Below, in pieces: positions 1-9,271 of a stretch of 35,544 nt of DNA. Source of the stretch: Bacillota bacterium (lineage in GTDB: Bacteria; Bacillota; Clostridia; Peptostreptococcales; Anaerovoracaceae); NCBI GenBank assembly GCA_016283945.1, contig JAEENW010000011.1, positions 1 through 35,544 of the forward strand, read 5' to 3'. A program made the position numbers and the translations under genes. Below the pieces are notes generated by a model that was given only the letters and a program-made list of their open reading frames with translations, did no database searches and was not told the origin of the DNA. Numbering within the stretch: position 1 is the first letter of the stretch; the number at the start of each line of letters is the position of its first letter.

Positions 1-1
1 T

Positions 2-667
2 GAGTTCAAGGTAGAAGCCAACGTAGGCAAGCCTCAGGTATCCTACAAGGAGACCATCTCCAGGGAAGCCATCGAGGACTGCAAGTACGCCAGACAGTCC
101 GGCGGACACGGCCAGTACGGCCACGTCAAGATCAGGATCTATCCCAGACCCTCCGGAGAAGGCTACGAATTCGTCAACTCCATCGTCGGAGGAGCTATTC
201 CCAAGGAATACATCCCCAAGATCGACGAGGGTATCAGGGAAGCTATGCAGAACGGTCCTCTGGCGGGATTCAACGTCGTGGACATGGGCTGCGAGCTGCT
301 CGACGGATCCTATCACGAGGTCGACTCCTCGGATATGGCGTTCAAGATCGCCGCTTCCATGGCCTTCAGAGAGGCCGCGAAGAAAGCCGGCCCCGTGCTG
401 CTCGAGCCTGTATTCAAGGTCGAGGTCCAGGCGCCGGAGAACTACATGGGTGACGTCATCGGAGATCTCAGCTCCCGCAGGGGCAAGATCGAGGGTACGG
501 ACATCCGCAACGGTATCGCGTCCATCAGAGCGTTCGTTCCGCTCTCCGAGATGTTCGGATACGCCACCGATCTTCGTTCGAAGACCCAGGGCAGAGGCGT
601 CTACGTAATGCAGATGGATCATTTCGAAAAACTACCGGATTCCATGATTGATAAGATCAATAAATAA
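2..667 (+). CDS. fusA: Elongation factor G, C-terminal part (5' truncated by window)
   Basis: Frame 2 is open from the window start ([20 protein letters not shown]...[12 protein letters not shown]...) through [25 protein letters not shown] domain IV/V motifs; directly upstream of tuf. Confidence 0.95.
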   Translation, partial: EFKVEANVGKPQVSYKETISREAIEDCKYARQSGGHGQYGHVKIRIYPRPSGEGYEFVNSIVGGAIPKEYIPKIDEGIREAMQNGPLAGFNVVDMGCELLDGSYHEVDSSDMAFKIAASMAFREAAKKAGPVLLEPVFKVEVQAPENYMGDVIGDLSSRRGKIEGTDIRNGIASIRAFVPLSEMFGYATDLRSKTQGRGVYVMQMDHFEKLPDSMIDKINK

Positions 668-699
668 GTAGTAAAATATCGCAGGAGGAAAAATCTAAA

Positions 700-1899
700 A
701 TGGCAAAAGCAAAATTCGAAAGAAGCAAGCCGCATGTTAACATCGGAACCATCGGCCACGTCGACCACGGCAAGACCACTCTTACCGCTGCTATCACCAA
801 GGTTCTCGCAACCAGAATGCCTACCGCTACCAACCAGATCGTAGCTTTCGAGAACATCGATAAGGCTCCTGAGGAGAGAGAAAGAGGAATCACCATCAAC
901 ACCGCTCACGTAGAGTATGAGACCGCCGCCAGGCACTATGCTCACGTTGACTGCCCGGGCCACGCCGACTATGTTAAGAACATGATCACCGGTGCTGCTC
1001 AGATGGACGGCGCTATCCTCGTAGTAGCCGCCACCGACGGCCCGATGCCCCAGACCAGAGAGCACATCCTGCTCGCCCGTCAGGTAGGCGTACCCTACAT
1101 CGTAGTATTCCTCAACAAGTGCGACGCTGTTGATGACGAAGAGCTCCTCGACCTCGTAGAGATGGAAGTCAGAGAGCTTCTCGACACCTATGACTTCCCC
1201 GGCGACGACACCCCGATCATCAGAGGTTCCGCGCTCGAGGCTCTCAACGATCCGAACGGCCCCTGGGGCGACAAGATCATGGAGCTCATGGACGCTGTTG
1301 ACAGCTACATCCCCGATCCGGCCCGTCCGACCGACCAGCCGTTCCTTATGCCCGTTGAGGACGTATTCTCCATCACCGGCCGCGGCACCGTTGCCACCGG
1401 AAGAGTTGAGAGAGGCGTCATCAAGATGGCCGAGGAAGTTGAGATCGTAGGTCTCACCGAGGAGAAGAGAAAGGTAGTCGTTACCGGTATCGAGATGTTC
1501 CGTAAGCTCCTCGATCAGGGCGAAGCCGGCGACAACATCGGCGTTCTGCTCCGCGGCGTTCAGAGAAACGAGATCGAGAGAGGCCAGGTCCTCGCTAAGC
1601 CGGGCAGCGTTCATCCTCACACCAAGTTCGTAGGCCAGATCTACGTACTCAAGCAGTCTGAGGGCGGCCGCCACACCCCGTTCTTCAACGGTTACAGACC
1701 GCAGTTCTACTTCAGAACCACCGACGTTACCGGAACCGTAACCCTCAAGGAAGGCGTCGAGATGTGCATGCCCGGAGATAACACCGAGATGACCATCGAG
1801 CTGATCACCCCGATCGCTATGGAGCAGGGACTCCGCTTCGCTATTCGTGAAGGCGGCAGGACCGTAGCTTCCGGCGTAGTTGCTTCCATCATCGAGTAA
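700..1899 (+). CDS. tuf: Elongation factor Tu
   Basis: [58 protein letters not shown]-terminal EF-Tu domains; RBS aggagg upstream. Confidence 0.98.
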   Translation: MAKAKFERSKPHVNIGTIGHVDHGKTTLTAAITKVLATRMPTATNQIVAFENIDKAPEERERGITINTAHVEYETAARHYAHVDCPGHADYVKNMITGAAQMDGAILVVAATDGPMPQTREHILLARQVGVPYIVVFLNKCDAVDDEELLDLVEMEVRELLDTYDFPGDDTPIIRGSALEALNDPNGPWGDKIMELMDAVDSYIPDPARPTDQPFLMPVEDVFSITGRGTVATGRVERGVIKMAEEVEIVGLTEEKRKVVVTGIEMFRKLLDQGEAGDNIGVLLRGVQRNEIERGQVLAKPGSVHPHTKFVGQIYVLKQSEGGRHTPFFNGYRPQFYFRTTDVTGTVTLKEGVEMCMPGDNTEMTIELITPIAMEQGLRFAIREGGRTVASGVVASIIE

Positions 1900-1920
1900 T
1901 TACAAAAAAGCCTTAACTGA

Positions 1921-1953
1921 AAGGGGCTCCGCATTTAGCGGAGCCCCTTTTGT
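1921..1953 (+). terminator. Rho-independent terminator after tuf
   Basis: aaGGGGCTCCGCatttaGCGGAGCCCCtttt: 10-bp perfect stem plus T-run. Confidence 0.93.
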
Positions 1954-2010
1954 GTTTACAGCTTTGGGCCTTCAGGTCCCGGCCGCCCTGAGGGCGGCCT
2001 GAAGGATGCT

Positions 2011-3342
2011 TTAGAGCCCGGCGACCTTGAGAGCGCCGGCGAGGAAGATCTTGACCGCCTTGGTCATATCCTTCTCGTTCGCGAAGTCGAAGGTGGTGGC
2101 GTGATGCGGAGCGGCCTCGTCGGTCCTGTAGGAGATGTAGCAGGACTTTCCGCCGTGCTGGATGACTCTGTCAGCCATGTAGGCGTAGTCGTCGGAGGTC
2201 GCTACGGTTCCCTGCGGAGCGGGGAGAGCCTTGAAGCCGATGTCGTTGGCTACCTCGACGAGGGTGTCGGTGAAGTCCGGGCTGTCGATGACGACGGCCG
2301 GGGTAGCGCCCATGAGCTTGATCTCGGCGGTGCAGCCGTGCATCGCGGCGCCGTGCTCGATGATCCTCCTGGCGTAGGGCTCGAGATAGTCGAGAGAAGC
2401 GGCGGTGAGGCCTCTGAGCTCCATGACCATCTTGACTCTGTCGCAGACTACGTTTCTGCCGGAGCCCGCGATGACCTGGCCGACGTTGATCCTGGCGTCG
2501 CCTACGGAAGCCCTGGGGATGCCGTAGATTCCGAGGATGATCGCCGCGGCGGCGAGCATCGCGTTGTTTCCGCTCTCGGGAGCGGCGGCGTGGCAGGCCT
2601 TGCCGGTGAGGAACACGTCGAGCTTGGCGTTGGCCATGCAGGTCTTGTAGCGGAAGTTGAAGTCCTCCTCGGGGCAGGCGGGATTCAGCGGGGCGATGTG
2701 CATAGCCATCATGTAATCCACGTCGTCGAGGAAGCCGGTGCCGGCCATGGCCTTGGCGCCGCGCACGCCTTCCTCGGAGGGCTGGAACACGAACTTGAAC
2801 TTGCCGCAGAGCTGATCCTTGAACTTCTTGATGGTCTCGGCGGTCATCATTCCGATGGTCGCGTGAGAGTCGTGGCCGCAGGCCTGCATCTCGCCCGGGT
2901 TTATGGAGGCGAAGCCTTCCTTAGCCGGTCTGTGAGTGGCGGGATCCTGGCTCTCGAAGACTCCGAGAGCGTCGATGTCGGTGCGGAAGCCGACTACGGG
3001 GCCGGGTCTTCCGGTGTCGATCACGGCCTCAACTCCGGTGAAGCCGTCCTTGAAGAAGGGGGCGAATTCGGGAACGGCGCCCTGCTCGAGAGCTCTCTCA
3101 TAGACTCTGTCGAGCTCCTCCTGGTCGGGAAGGCCCATTCTGTCCTCGGCTACGAAGCAGTCCTTGCCGAGGATGAGTTCGTCCACTCCGAGCTTGGTGA
3201 GGAAGTCGGCGATGATGGAGCAGGTCCTGACCTCGTGCCAGCCGCCCTCGGCGAACTTGTGGAAGTCGCGGCGGTTCTCCACCATCCAGTCGGCCTTGGA
3301 GTCGACGTAGTCGGCCATTTTCTTGTAGAGTTCACTTGCCAT
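2011..3342 (-). CDS. M20-family amidohydrolase/peptidase (AbgB-like)
   Basis: M20 motifs GFRTDIDALG, MQACGHDSHATIGM, FQPSEEGVRGAKAM, GKACHAAAPESGNNA. Start placed at ATG 3342 (MASELYKKMADYV), preceded by an AAAGGAGAT RBS, rather than the longer ORF-track start. Confidence 0.85.
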   Translation of the reverse strand: MASELYKKMADYVDSKADWMVENRRDFHKFAEGGWHEVRTCSIIADFLTKLGVDELILGKDCFVAEDRMGLPDQEELDRVYERALEQGAVPEFAPFFKDGFTGVEAVIDTGRPGPVVGFRTDIDALGVFESQDPATHRPAKEGFASINPGEMQACGHDSHATIGMMTAETIKKFKDQLCGKFKFVFQPSEEGVRGAKAMAGTGFLDDVDYMMAMHIAPLNPACPEEDFNFRYKTCMANAKLDVFLTGKACHAAAPESGNNAMLAAAAIILGIYGIPRASVGDARINVGQVIAGSGRNVVCDRVKMVMELRGLTAASLDYLEPYARRIIEHGAAMHGCTAEIKLMGATPAVVIDSPDFTDTLVEVANDIGFKALPAPQGTVATSDDYAYMADRVIQHGGKSCYISYRTDEAAPHHATTFDFANEKDMTKAVKIFLAGALKVAGL

Positions 3343-3493
3343 ATTGATCTCCTTTTGATCCTTTGTGCTAAGAGCGGGACCCGACCCCGTTTCGGGCGCG
3401 TTGCTACGCTTATAATTATATATCATGATCGCACAAAGAATACAGAAAAATAGCCGGCGGCTTTGTCAAAACAGCTGCGGCGGCACTTTGCCG

Positions 3494-3523
3494 TTGACAG
3501 TGCGGCGCGCGAGCGGTTAGAAT
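3494..3523 (+). promoter_or_regulatory. Sigma70-type promoter for hypB-like operon
   Basis: TTGACA (3494-3499), 18-bp spacer, TAGAAT (3518-3523). Confidence 0.75.
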
Positions 3524-3528
3524 GAAGC

Positions 3529-3624
3529 ATCCTCACAAGGGGAATCAAGCGGCCCACAAGGCGCCGGTTACGCATATCTTGCAGGATGATGTCTCACCCG
3601 GAGGCCGGACGGGGCATTTTTCTT
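3529..3624 (+). ncRNA. Structured 5' leader with terminator-like hairpin, possible riboswitch/attenuator
   Basis: ATCCT (3529-3533) at the predicted transcript 5' end can pair with AGGAT (3583-3587). It is followed by a hairpin (3589-3617) ending in TTTTTCTT. Two CACAAGG repeats lie inside. Confidence 0.5.
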
Positions 3625-3641
3625 GTCAAAGGAGGACCGAA

Positions 3642-4334
3642 TTGAGCAGTGTAAAGATAATCGAACTGAAAGAGAGCATCCTTGAGGACAACGACCGCGA
3701 CGCCGACGCGCTGAGAGCGGAGATGAAGGCGGCTCGCAGATTTTACCTTAATATCATGTCCAGCCCCGGCTCGGGCAAGACCAGCTGTATACTCCGCACC
3801 GCGGAAAAGCTTAAGGAGCGCTTCAGCATAGGAGTCATGGAGGCCGACATCGACGCCAGCGTCGACGCCGAGACCGTCGCCGCCGCCGGCTTTCCCGCCG
3901 TGCAGCTCCACACCGGAGGGATGTGCCACCTCGACGCCGACATGTCCAGACAGGGCATCAGAGCGCTCGACGCGGCAGCAGCGGAGCTCGGGCTTCCCGC
4001 TCCGGAGTTCGTCATTCTTGAGAACGTCGGAAATCTCGTCTGCCCCGCCGAGTTTGACACCGGCGCGGAGCTGAACGCGGTCATACTCTCCGTCCCCGAG
4101 GGCGACGACAAGCCCCTGAAGTACCCGCTGATGTTCGAGCAGTGCAGCGCGGCGCTCGTCAACAAGATCGACGCGGCTCCCGCCTTCGATTTCGATTTCG
4201 ACAAAGTCAAAAAGAACATACTCTTCAGGAAGCCGGACTGCGAGGTCTTCTTCGTCTCCGCGAAGAAGGACCAGGGCTTCGACGAGTGGTGCGAGTGGCT
4301 CGCGGCGCAGGCCAAGAGAGCGCTCAGAGGATAG
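3642..4334 (+). CDS. hypB: HypB-like nickel-insertion GTPase (paralogue 1)
   Basis: SSPGSGKTSCILRTAEKL, VMEADIDASVDAE, LHTGGMCHLDADM, ENVGNLVCPAEFDTG, EGDDKPLKYPLMF, NKIDAAP. TTG start 3642 with AAAGGAGG RBS 6 nt upstream. Confidence 0.88.
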   Translation: MSSVKIIELKESILEDNDRDADALRAEMKAARRFYLNIMSSPGSGKTSCILRTAEKLKERFSIGVMEADIDASVDAETVAAAGFPAVQLHTGGMCHLDADMSRQGIRALDAAAAELGLPAPEFVILENVGNLVCPAEFDTGAELNAVILSVPEGDDKPLKYPLMFEQCSAALVNKIDAAPAFDFDFDKVKKNILFRKPDCEVFFVSAKKDQGFDEWCEWLAAQAKRALRG

Positions 4335-4349
4335 AGCGGGAGGTAAGTC

Positions 4350-5012
4350 ATGGGCGAGATAAGAGTTATAGACGTAAATCAGGGCATATTCGAGAAGAAC
4401 GACCAGGTCGCGGCCGTCAACAGGCAGAAGCTCAGGGAGCAGGGGACCTTCATGGTCAACCTCATGGCATCCCCGGGCGCCGGCAAGACCACGACCCTGA
4501 TCAAGACCATAGAGCTGCTTCCGGACGATCTGAGGATAGGCGTGATGGAGGCCGACATCGACGCGACCATAGACGCCGAGAAGATCGACGCGGCGGGTGT
4601 GCGCTCGATCCAGGTGCATACCAACGGCAACTGCGCCATGGACGCGGAGATGACCGCGCAGGCGCTCGCCGAGTTCGAGACGAAGGACCTCGACTTGCTC
4701 TTCATGGAGAACGTGGGCAATCTCGTGTGCCCGGCCGAGACCGACACCGGAGCCTCGAAGAACGTGGTGATACTCTCCATCCCCGAGGGCGACGACAAGC
4801 CGCTCAAGTATCCGCTGATGTTCCAGGTCTGCCACTGCGTGCTGATCAACAAGATCGACACCAGGGAGTACTTCGACTTCGACGACGAGGCGGCCGTGGA
4901 GCGCATCAAATTCTGCAATCCCGAGGCGGAGGTGTTCTTTGTCTGCGCGAAGACCGGCGAGGGCTTCGACGCCTGGATATCCTGGCTGAAGGAGCAGATC
5001 GCGGCTCAGTAA
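4350..5012 (+). CDS. hypB: HypB-like GTPase (paralogue 2)
   Basis: ASPGAGKTTTLIKTIELL, VMEADIDATIDAE, VHTNGNCAMDAEM, ENVGNLVCPAETDTG, EGDDKPLKYPLMF, NKIDTREYFDF. 15-bp gap from paralogue 1. Confidence 0.88.
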   Translation: MGEIRVIDVNQGIFEKNDQVAAVNRQKLREQGTFMVNLMASPGAGKTTTLIKTIELLPDDLRIGVMEADIDATIDAEKIDAAGVRSIQVHTNGNCAMDAEMTAQALAEFETKDLDLLFMENVGNLVCPAETDTGASKNVVILSIPEGDDKPLKYPLMFQVCHCVLINKIDTREYFDFDDEAAVERIKFCNPEAEVFFVCAKTGEGFDAWISWLKEQIAAQ

Positions 5013-5022
5013 GAGGCATATT

Positions 5023-6390
5023 ATGGGTCTGACGGGCGCAAGCAGCATATCGGCGGCAGCGGTATTCCTGCAGGGGATACTGAGCTTTTTCTCGCCCTGC
5101 GTGCTTCCGCTGATCCCCGTATACGCCGTCTTCCTCGCGGGAGGAAGGACAGGCCGGCCGGGAGCGGCTGACCCCTCCGGCTGCGCGGGCGGGGCGGCTC
5201 AGGAGCGCGGCGCTTCAAGGCGCAGGCTCCTCGTCAACACCCTCCTCTTCGTGATCGGGATAGGCTTTTCGTTCTTTCTGCTCGGACTGGGCATGACCTC
5301 GCTCGGGCGCTTCTTCGCGTCCAAAAGGCAGCTCATCACCAGGGCAGGCGCGGTCATCATCATGCTGCTCGGCCTGTACCAGCTGGGAGTGTTCGGCGAA
5401 TCCGAGCTTTTGAGCCGCGAGAGAAGGCTTCCGGTAGACGTTTCAAAGTTCGCGGGCTCGCCGCTCGCGGCGCTCGTCGCGGGCTTCGTATTCAGCTTTT
5501 CGTGGACTCCCTGCGTGGGACCGGCGCTCTCGTCGGTGCTGCTCATGGCGGGCAGCGCCGAAAGCCGGGGCGCGGGGCTCGCGCTCATAACGCTCTACAC
5601 GCTGGGTTTTTGCATACCCTTCATGGCGCTCGGGCTCTTCTCTGACAGCGCGGCAGCGTTTTTCAAGAGGAACAGGGGCTTCGCCGCGCGTAGCGTGAAG
5701 ATAGGCGGCGCACTCATGCTCGCCGTCGGGGTGCTGATGTTCAGCGGGGAGCTGGGAAGGCTCAGCGGGGCGCTGGCAGGGAGCGGCTCGCAGCCCGGCG
5801 AGACTGCTTCGGTCAGCGAAGAGGCAAAGGCTCCGGGTGAAGGCTCCGGAGGGGGCGGCCCGGCGGACGAAGGCTCCGGAGTGGCTGGCGCCGCTGGCGC
5901 GCAGGACGCATCCGGCGCGGATGCCCTCAGCTGGCGGGAGATGAGCTTCAGGGACCAGTTCGGGAACGAGCACAGGATCTCCGACTACGAGGGAAAGGTC
6001 GTGTTCCTCAACTTCTGGGGCACCTGGTGCCCGCCCTGCAGGGCTGAGATGCCCGACATCCAGGAGCTCTACGAGGAGCTCGAGGCGGACGACAAGTCCG
6101 AGGCGGCGGTCGTCGCGGTGGCTTTCCCCGGCTTCAGCGGCGAGGGCAGCGCGGACGAGGTCGCGGCCTTCCTCGAGAAGAACGGCTACACTTACCCGGT
6201 CCTGATGGACACGGAGGCGGTGCTCGCGCAGGAATTCGCGATATCGGCCTTCCCGACGACTTTCATGATAAAAAAAGAAGGCGATGTCTACGGCTACGCT
6301 GTCGGCGTGCTTGACAAGGCCTCCATGTACAATATTATCGAGCAGACGCTGAACGCGAGCGGGTCTTCCGGGAAGAGGGAGACGGACTAG
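5023..6390 (+). CDS. CcdA-type membrane thiol-disulfide protein fused to a TlpA/thioredoxin-like domain
   Basis: N-terminal multi-TM CcdA (GILSFFSPCVLPLIPVYAVFLAG, FSFSWTPCVGPALSSVL) and C-terminal VVFLNFWGTWCPPCRAEMPDIQELY. Confidence 0.9.
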   Translation: MGLTGASSISAAAVFLQGILSFFSPCVLPLIPVYAVFLAGGRTGRPGAADPSGCAGGAAQERGASRRRLLVNTLLFVIGIGFSFFLLGLGMTSLGRFFASKRQLITRAGAVIIMLLGLYQLGVFGESELLSRERRLPVDVSKFAGSPLAALVAGFVFSFSWTPCVGPALSSVLLMAGSAESRGAGLALITLYTLGFCIPFMALGLFSDSAAAFFKRNRGFAARSVKIGGALMLAVGVLMFSGELGRLSGALAGSGSQPGETASVSEEAKAPGEGSGGGGPADEGSGVAGAAGAQDASGADALSWREMSFRDQFGNEHRISDYEGKVVFLNFWGTWCPPCRAEMPDIQELYEELEADDKSEAAVVAVAFPGFSGEGSADEVAAFLEKNGYTYPVLMDTEAVLAQEFAISAFPTTFMIKKEGDVYGYAVGVLDKASMYNIIEQTLNASGSSGKRETD

Positions 6391-7472
6391 AGCTTCCGGG
6401 CGTCGGAACGCGCGGGGTGGGCGTCGTAGCCGGCGTCGAGCTTGCCGAGCCCCGTCTCGAGGTCGAGACCGGGCCAGACATCCAGGTGCAGATCGGACCA
6501 TATCCCGAGCTGCGCCTTTTTGTATGCCGCCATCGCGATCATCGCGCCGTTGTCGGTGCAGAGCACGGGGAAGGGCATCCAGAGCCTGGCTCCGCGGGCG
6601 GCGCAGGCTTCTGTCATCTTCTCCCTGAGGCGGCTGTTGCAGGATACTCCTCCGGCCATCGCGACTCCGCTGTAGCCGGTGATGTCGAGCGCGGTCATGG
6701 TCTTTTCAACCAGGACCTCGAGCACCGCCTCCTGGAAGGACGCGGCGACGTCGGCCGCCTTCGGGTGCTCTCCGCGCTGCTCGGCGGAGTGCATGTAGTT
6801 GATCACGCCGGTCTTGGTCCCGCTGAAGGAGAAGTCCAGCGTTCCAGGCTCGAGGTAGACCCTCTTGAACTCTATGGCGTGAGGATCGCCCTCTCGGGCG
6901 AGCCTGTCGACCTTGGGGCCTCCGGGATAGCCGAGCCCTATGACCCTCGCGACCTTGTCGTAGGCCTCGCCGACGGCGTCGTCGCGGGTGCTGCCGAGGA
7001 CCTTGAACTCGTTGTAGCCCCTGACCTCGACGAGCTGGGTGTGTCCGCCCGATACCACGAGCGAGAGGAAGGGCGGCTCGAGCTCGGGATGCTCGAGGAG
7101 GTTGGCCATGATGTGGCCCTGTATGTGGTGGACTCCAATGAGGGGCTTGCCCGCGGCCATGGCCGCGGCCTTCGCGAAGGCGGTGCCCATCAGAAGGGCA
7201 CCGGCAAGCCCCGGGCCTGCCGTCACGCCTATCACGTCGATCTCGTCCACGCTCACTCCGGCCTCGTCCAGAGCCTGCTTGAAGACGAAGGGGATGTTGT
7301 GGAGGTGGTGCCTCGAGGCGATCTCGGGCACGACGCCGCCGTAGGCCTCGTGCACCTTGATCTGCGAGGAGATCACGTTGCTCAGAAGCTCCCTCCCGTC
7401 CGCGAGGACGGCTATCGCCGTCTCGTCGCAGCTGGATTCTATCCCCATTGTGAGCTGTCTTCCGTCTTTCAT
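6387..7472 (-). CDS. tsaD: tRNA N6-threonylcarbamoyladenosine synthase TsaD
   Basis: MGIESSCDETAIAVL, GGVVPEIASRHH, VSGGHTQLVEV, Kae1/Gcp family. Confidence 0.97.
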   Translation of the reverse strand: MKDGRQLTMGIESSCDETAIAVLADGRELLSNVISSQIKVHEAYGGVVPEIASRHHLHNIPFVFKQALDEAGVSVDEIDVIGVTAGPGLAGALLMGTAFAKAAAMAAGKPLIGVHHIQGHIMANLLEHPELEPPFLSLVVSGGHTQLVEVRGYNEFKVLGSTRDDAVGEAYDKVARVIGLGYPGGPKVDRLAREGDPHAIEFKRVYLEPGTLDFSFSGTKTGVINYMHSAEQRGEHPKAADVAASFQEAVLEVLVEKTMTALDITGYSGVAMAGGVSCNSRLREKMTEACAARGARLWMPFPVLCTDNGAMIAMAAYKKAQLGIWSDLHLDVWPGLDLETGLGKLDAGYDAHPARSDARKL

Positions 7473-8026
7473 CTATCGTCTCCCGGAGCGCCCAGGCTGA
7501 GCCTCATGACGAGCGCGTCCTCAGTATTCTCGTAGTATTTCTTCCTGATGTCCACGGTTGTAAAACCGAGCTTTTCGTAGAGCGCCCTGGCCGGCGCGTT
7601 CGATACCCTGACTTCGAGGAACATCTCCGCGATCCCGGCCTTTTCGGCCTCAGCGCGCAGCGCCACCATAAGCGCTTCCGCGACGCCGCGCCGCCTGAAG
7701 CCCGGCATCACACCTATGTTTCCGACCTGGCACTCGAAGGGCGGTATCATCCACGCGCACGCGCTCCCCGCGAAGCTTCCTTCTGCCTCGGCGAGGAGGA
7801 AGACGCAGGCGGGGCTTGACAGCGATTCCGCGATCGTGACCTCGCTCCAGGGGTGGCGGAAGCAGGCGAGCTCCATCTCCCTCACAGCGCGCACGTCGGC
7901 GTCGCAGGGCGTCCCGCGGCGTATTGCGACGCTGCCGCCTCTCTCTATCGAGCCTTTTCCGCTGCGGCCTCTGTCTTCCGGGCCTTCTCCGCCTCGGCCC
8001 TTTTCCGTTCTATCTTCCGAGCTCAT
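7469..8026 (-). CDS. rimI: RimI-type ribosomal protein N-acetyltransferase (GNAT)
   Basis: GNIGVMPGFRRRGVAEALMVAL, LEVRVSNAPARALYEKLGFTTVDIRKKYYENTEDALVMRL; start at MSSEDRTEK (8026); within the tsa operon. Confidence 0.88.
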   Translation of the reverse strand: MSSEDRTEKGRGGEGPEDRGRSGKGSIERGGSVAIRRGTPCDADVRAVREMELACFRHPWSEVTIAESLSSPACVFLLAEAEGSFAGSACAWMIPPFECQVGNIGVMPGFRRRGVAEALMVALRAEAEKAGIAEMFLEVRVSNAPARALYEKLGFTTVDIRKKYYENTEDALVMRLSLGAPGDDR

Positions 8027-8786
8027 GGTTCCTAAGCTTCTTCTCCGCCTCGGCTTCCCTGAGATATTCGGGCTCTGCGGTGTAGCAGTCCTTGAGATCT
8101 CCCTTCGCGAAGAGAACAGCGGCGAGCCTCGCGGCGTTCTCCGCGGTCTGGAAGCGCTCCCCCTCGGGCGCGAAGACCGCGTCCGGGAAGGCGGCTGTAA
8201 TCCTGTCGCGGAATTTGGCGGTGCCGTCGCCGAAGAAGACGAGCCTTTCCGGGCGGGCGGAGCCTGAGACCTGCGTCCCGTCCTGAACGCTGACCCCCGC
8301 TTCACGGGCGGAGGCTTCCAGTGCGCCCTTCAGCTGAGCGAGGAACTCGTCCGCTCCCGCGGCCTCCTCGCGCACGAGCTCGGTGTAAGCTCCCTCCCCG
8401 TCTATCCTGTAGGCGGCGGCGTAGGTCTGATCGCGCCTCGCGTCGAACATCGGACAGGCGATATCCCCGGGATGCAGGCACTTCGCCCAGGCGAAGCTCT
8501 CCAGAGTCGGGACCTCGATCACGGGCTTGTCCCAGATCTGGGCCAGCGCCTTTGCGGTCGCGAGGCCTATGCGCACCCCCGTGAAGGAGCCCGGTCCCCT
8601 CGACACTGCGACCGCGCTGAGCTCTGAGGGCTCTGCGCCTTCCTCCGCAAGCAGCCTCTTGACCATGGGAGCGATCTCCTCGAGGTGCGAGTAATCGGTC
8701 TTGTTTATCATCAGCCTCGCTCTCTCCCCGTCAAACAGGGCGCAGGAGCAGAGCGGTCCGGTCGTATCGACAGCGAGTATCAGCAT
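8010..8786 (-). CDS. tsaB: tRNA threonylcarbamoyladenosine biosynthesis protein TsaB
   Basis: MLILAVDTTGPLCSCALFDG, AVAVSRGPGSFTGVRIGLATAKALAQ. Confidence 0.95.
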   Translation of the reverse strand: MLILAVDTTGPLCSCALFDGERARLMINKTDYSHLEEIAPMVKRLLAEEGAEPSELSAVAVSRGPGSFTGVRIGLATAKALAQIWDKPVIEVPTLESFAWAKCLHPGDIACPMFDARRDQTYAAAYRIDGEGAYTELVREEAAGADEFLAQLKGALEASAREAGVSVQDGTQVSGSARPERLVFFGDGTAKFRDRITAAFPDAVFAPEGERFQTAENAARLAAVLFAKGDLKDCYTAEPEYLREAEAEKKLRNHELGR

Positions 8787-9205
8787 GTCAGCGTAAGGAT
8801 CCTTTCGTTATCGTCCTCTCCGTATTCGAGCCTTATGCGGACGGCGCTCTCGGGGAGCATGCCGTCTTCGAGGAGCTCAGCCCACTCTATCAGGCAGGCG
8901 CCGTCGCCTCCGACGTAGTCCTCGAAGCCTATCTCGAAGAGCTCGTCCGCGTCGTGCACTCTGTACACGTCAAAATGATACAGCGGGAGCCTTCCTCCCC
9001 TGTATTCGCGGACTATGGTGAAGGTCGGGCTGGTGACCTCCTCCCGTATTCCGAGCCCCTCCGCGACAGCCTTGGTGAGGGTCGTCTTGCCCGCGCCCAG
9101 ATCTCCCGTGAGAGCTATCACGGTTCCGGGCGTAAGCCTCGCGGCGAGCTCCTTCCCGAACGCTCTGGTGGCCTCGGGGTCTTTCAGCACAAAAGTCTTT
9201 TCCAT
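8780..9205 (-). CDS. tsaE: tRNA threonylcarbamoyladenosine biosynthesis ATPase TsaE
   Basis: GTVIALTGDLGAGKTTLTKAVAEGLG, VTSPTFTIVREYRGG, LYHFDVYR, IEWAE. Confidence 0.96.
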   Translation of the reverse strand: MEKTFVLKDPEATRAFGKELAARLTPGTVIALTGDLGAGKTTLTKAVAEGLGIREEVTSPTFTIVREYRGGRLPLYHFDVYRVHDADELFEIGFEDYVGGDGACLIEWAELLEDGMLPESAVRIRLEYGEDDNERILTLTC

Positions 9206-9219
9206 AAATATCCGCCCCT

Positions 9220-9248
9220 ATTATATTAGCAGGGGCGGGGAATTTCAA
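9220..9248 (-). promoter_or_regulatory. Sigma70-type promoter for tsaE-tsaB-rimI-tsaD
   Basis: On the minus strand: TTGAAA, 17 bp, TATAAT, immediately upstream of tsaE. Confidence 0.7.
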
Positions 9249-9271
9249 ACACTATGATATCTCAGCGCGGC

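Noticed and set aside
1970-2006. CCTTCAGG...GGCCGCC-ctgag-GGCGGCC...CCTGAAGG palindrome between tuf and the M20 gene
   Set aside because: Strong hairpin but no T-run on either side; possibly part of convergent termination, not enough to call a separate element.
2101-3453. 450-aa plus-strand ORF opposite the M20 gene
   Set aside because: Same shadow-ORF effect; the opposite strand carries intact M20 motifs and an RBS.
3522-3641. N-terminal extension of the first HypB from ATG 3522
   Set aside because: That ATG lies inside the -10 element; the RBS-proximal TTG at 3642 fits, and the region is better explained as an RNA leader.
3594-5048. 484-aa minus-strand ORF opposite the hypB pair
   Set aside because: Shadow ORF; its apparent internal repeat (VVALGDGEY...) is just the complement of the duplicated HypB motif EGDDKPLKYP.
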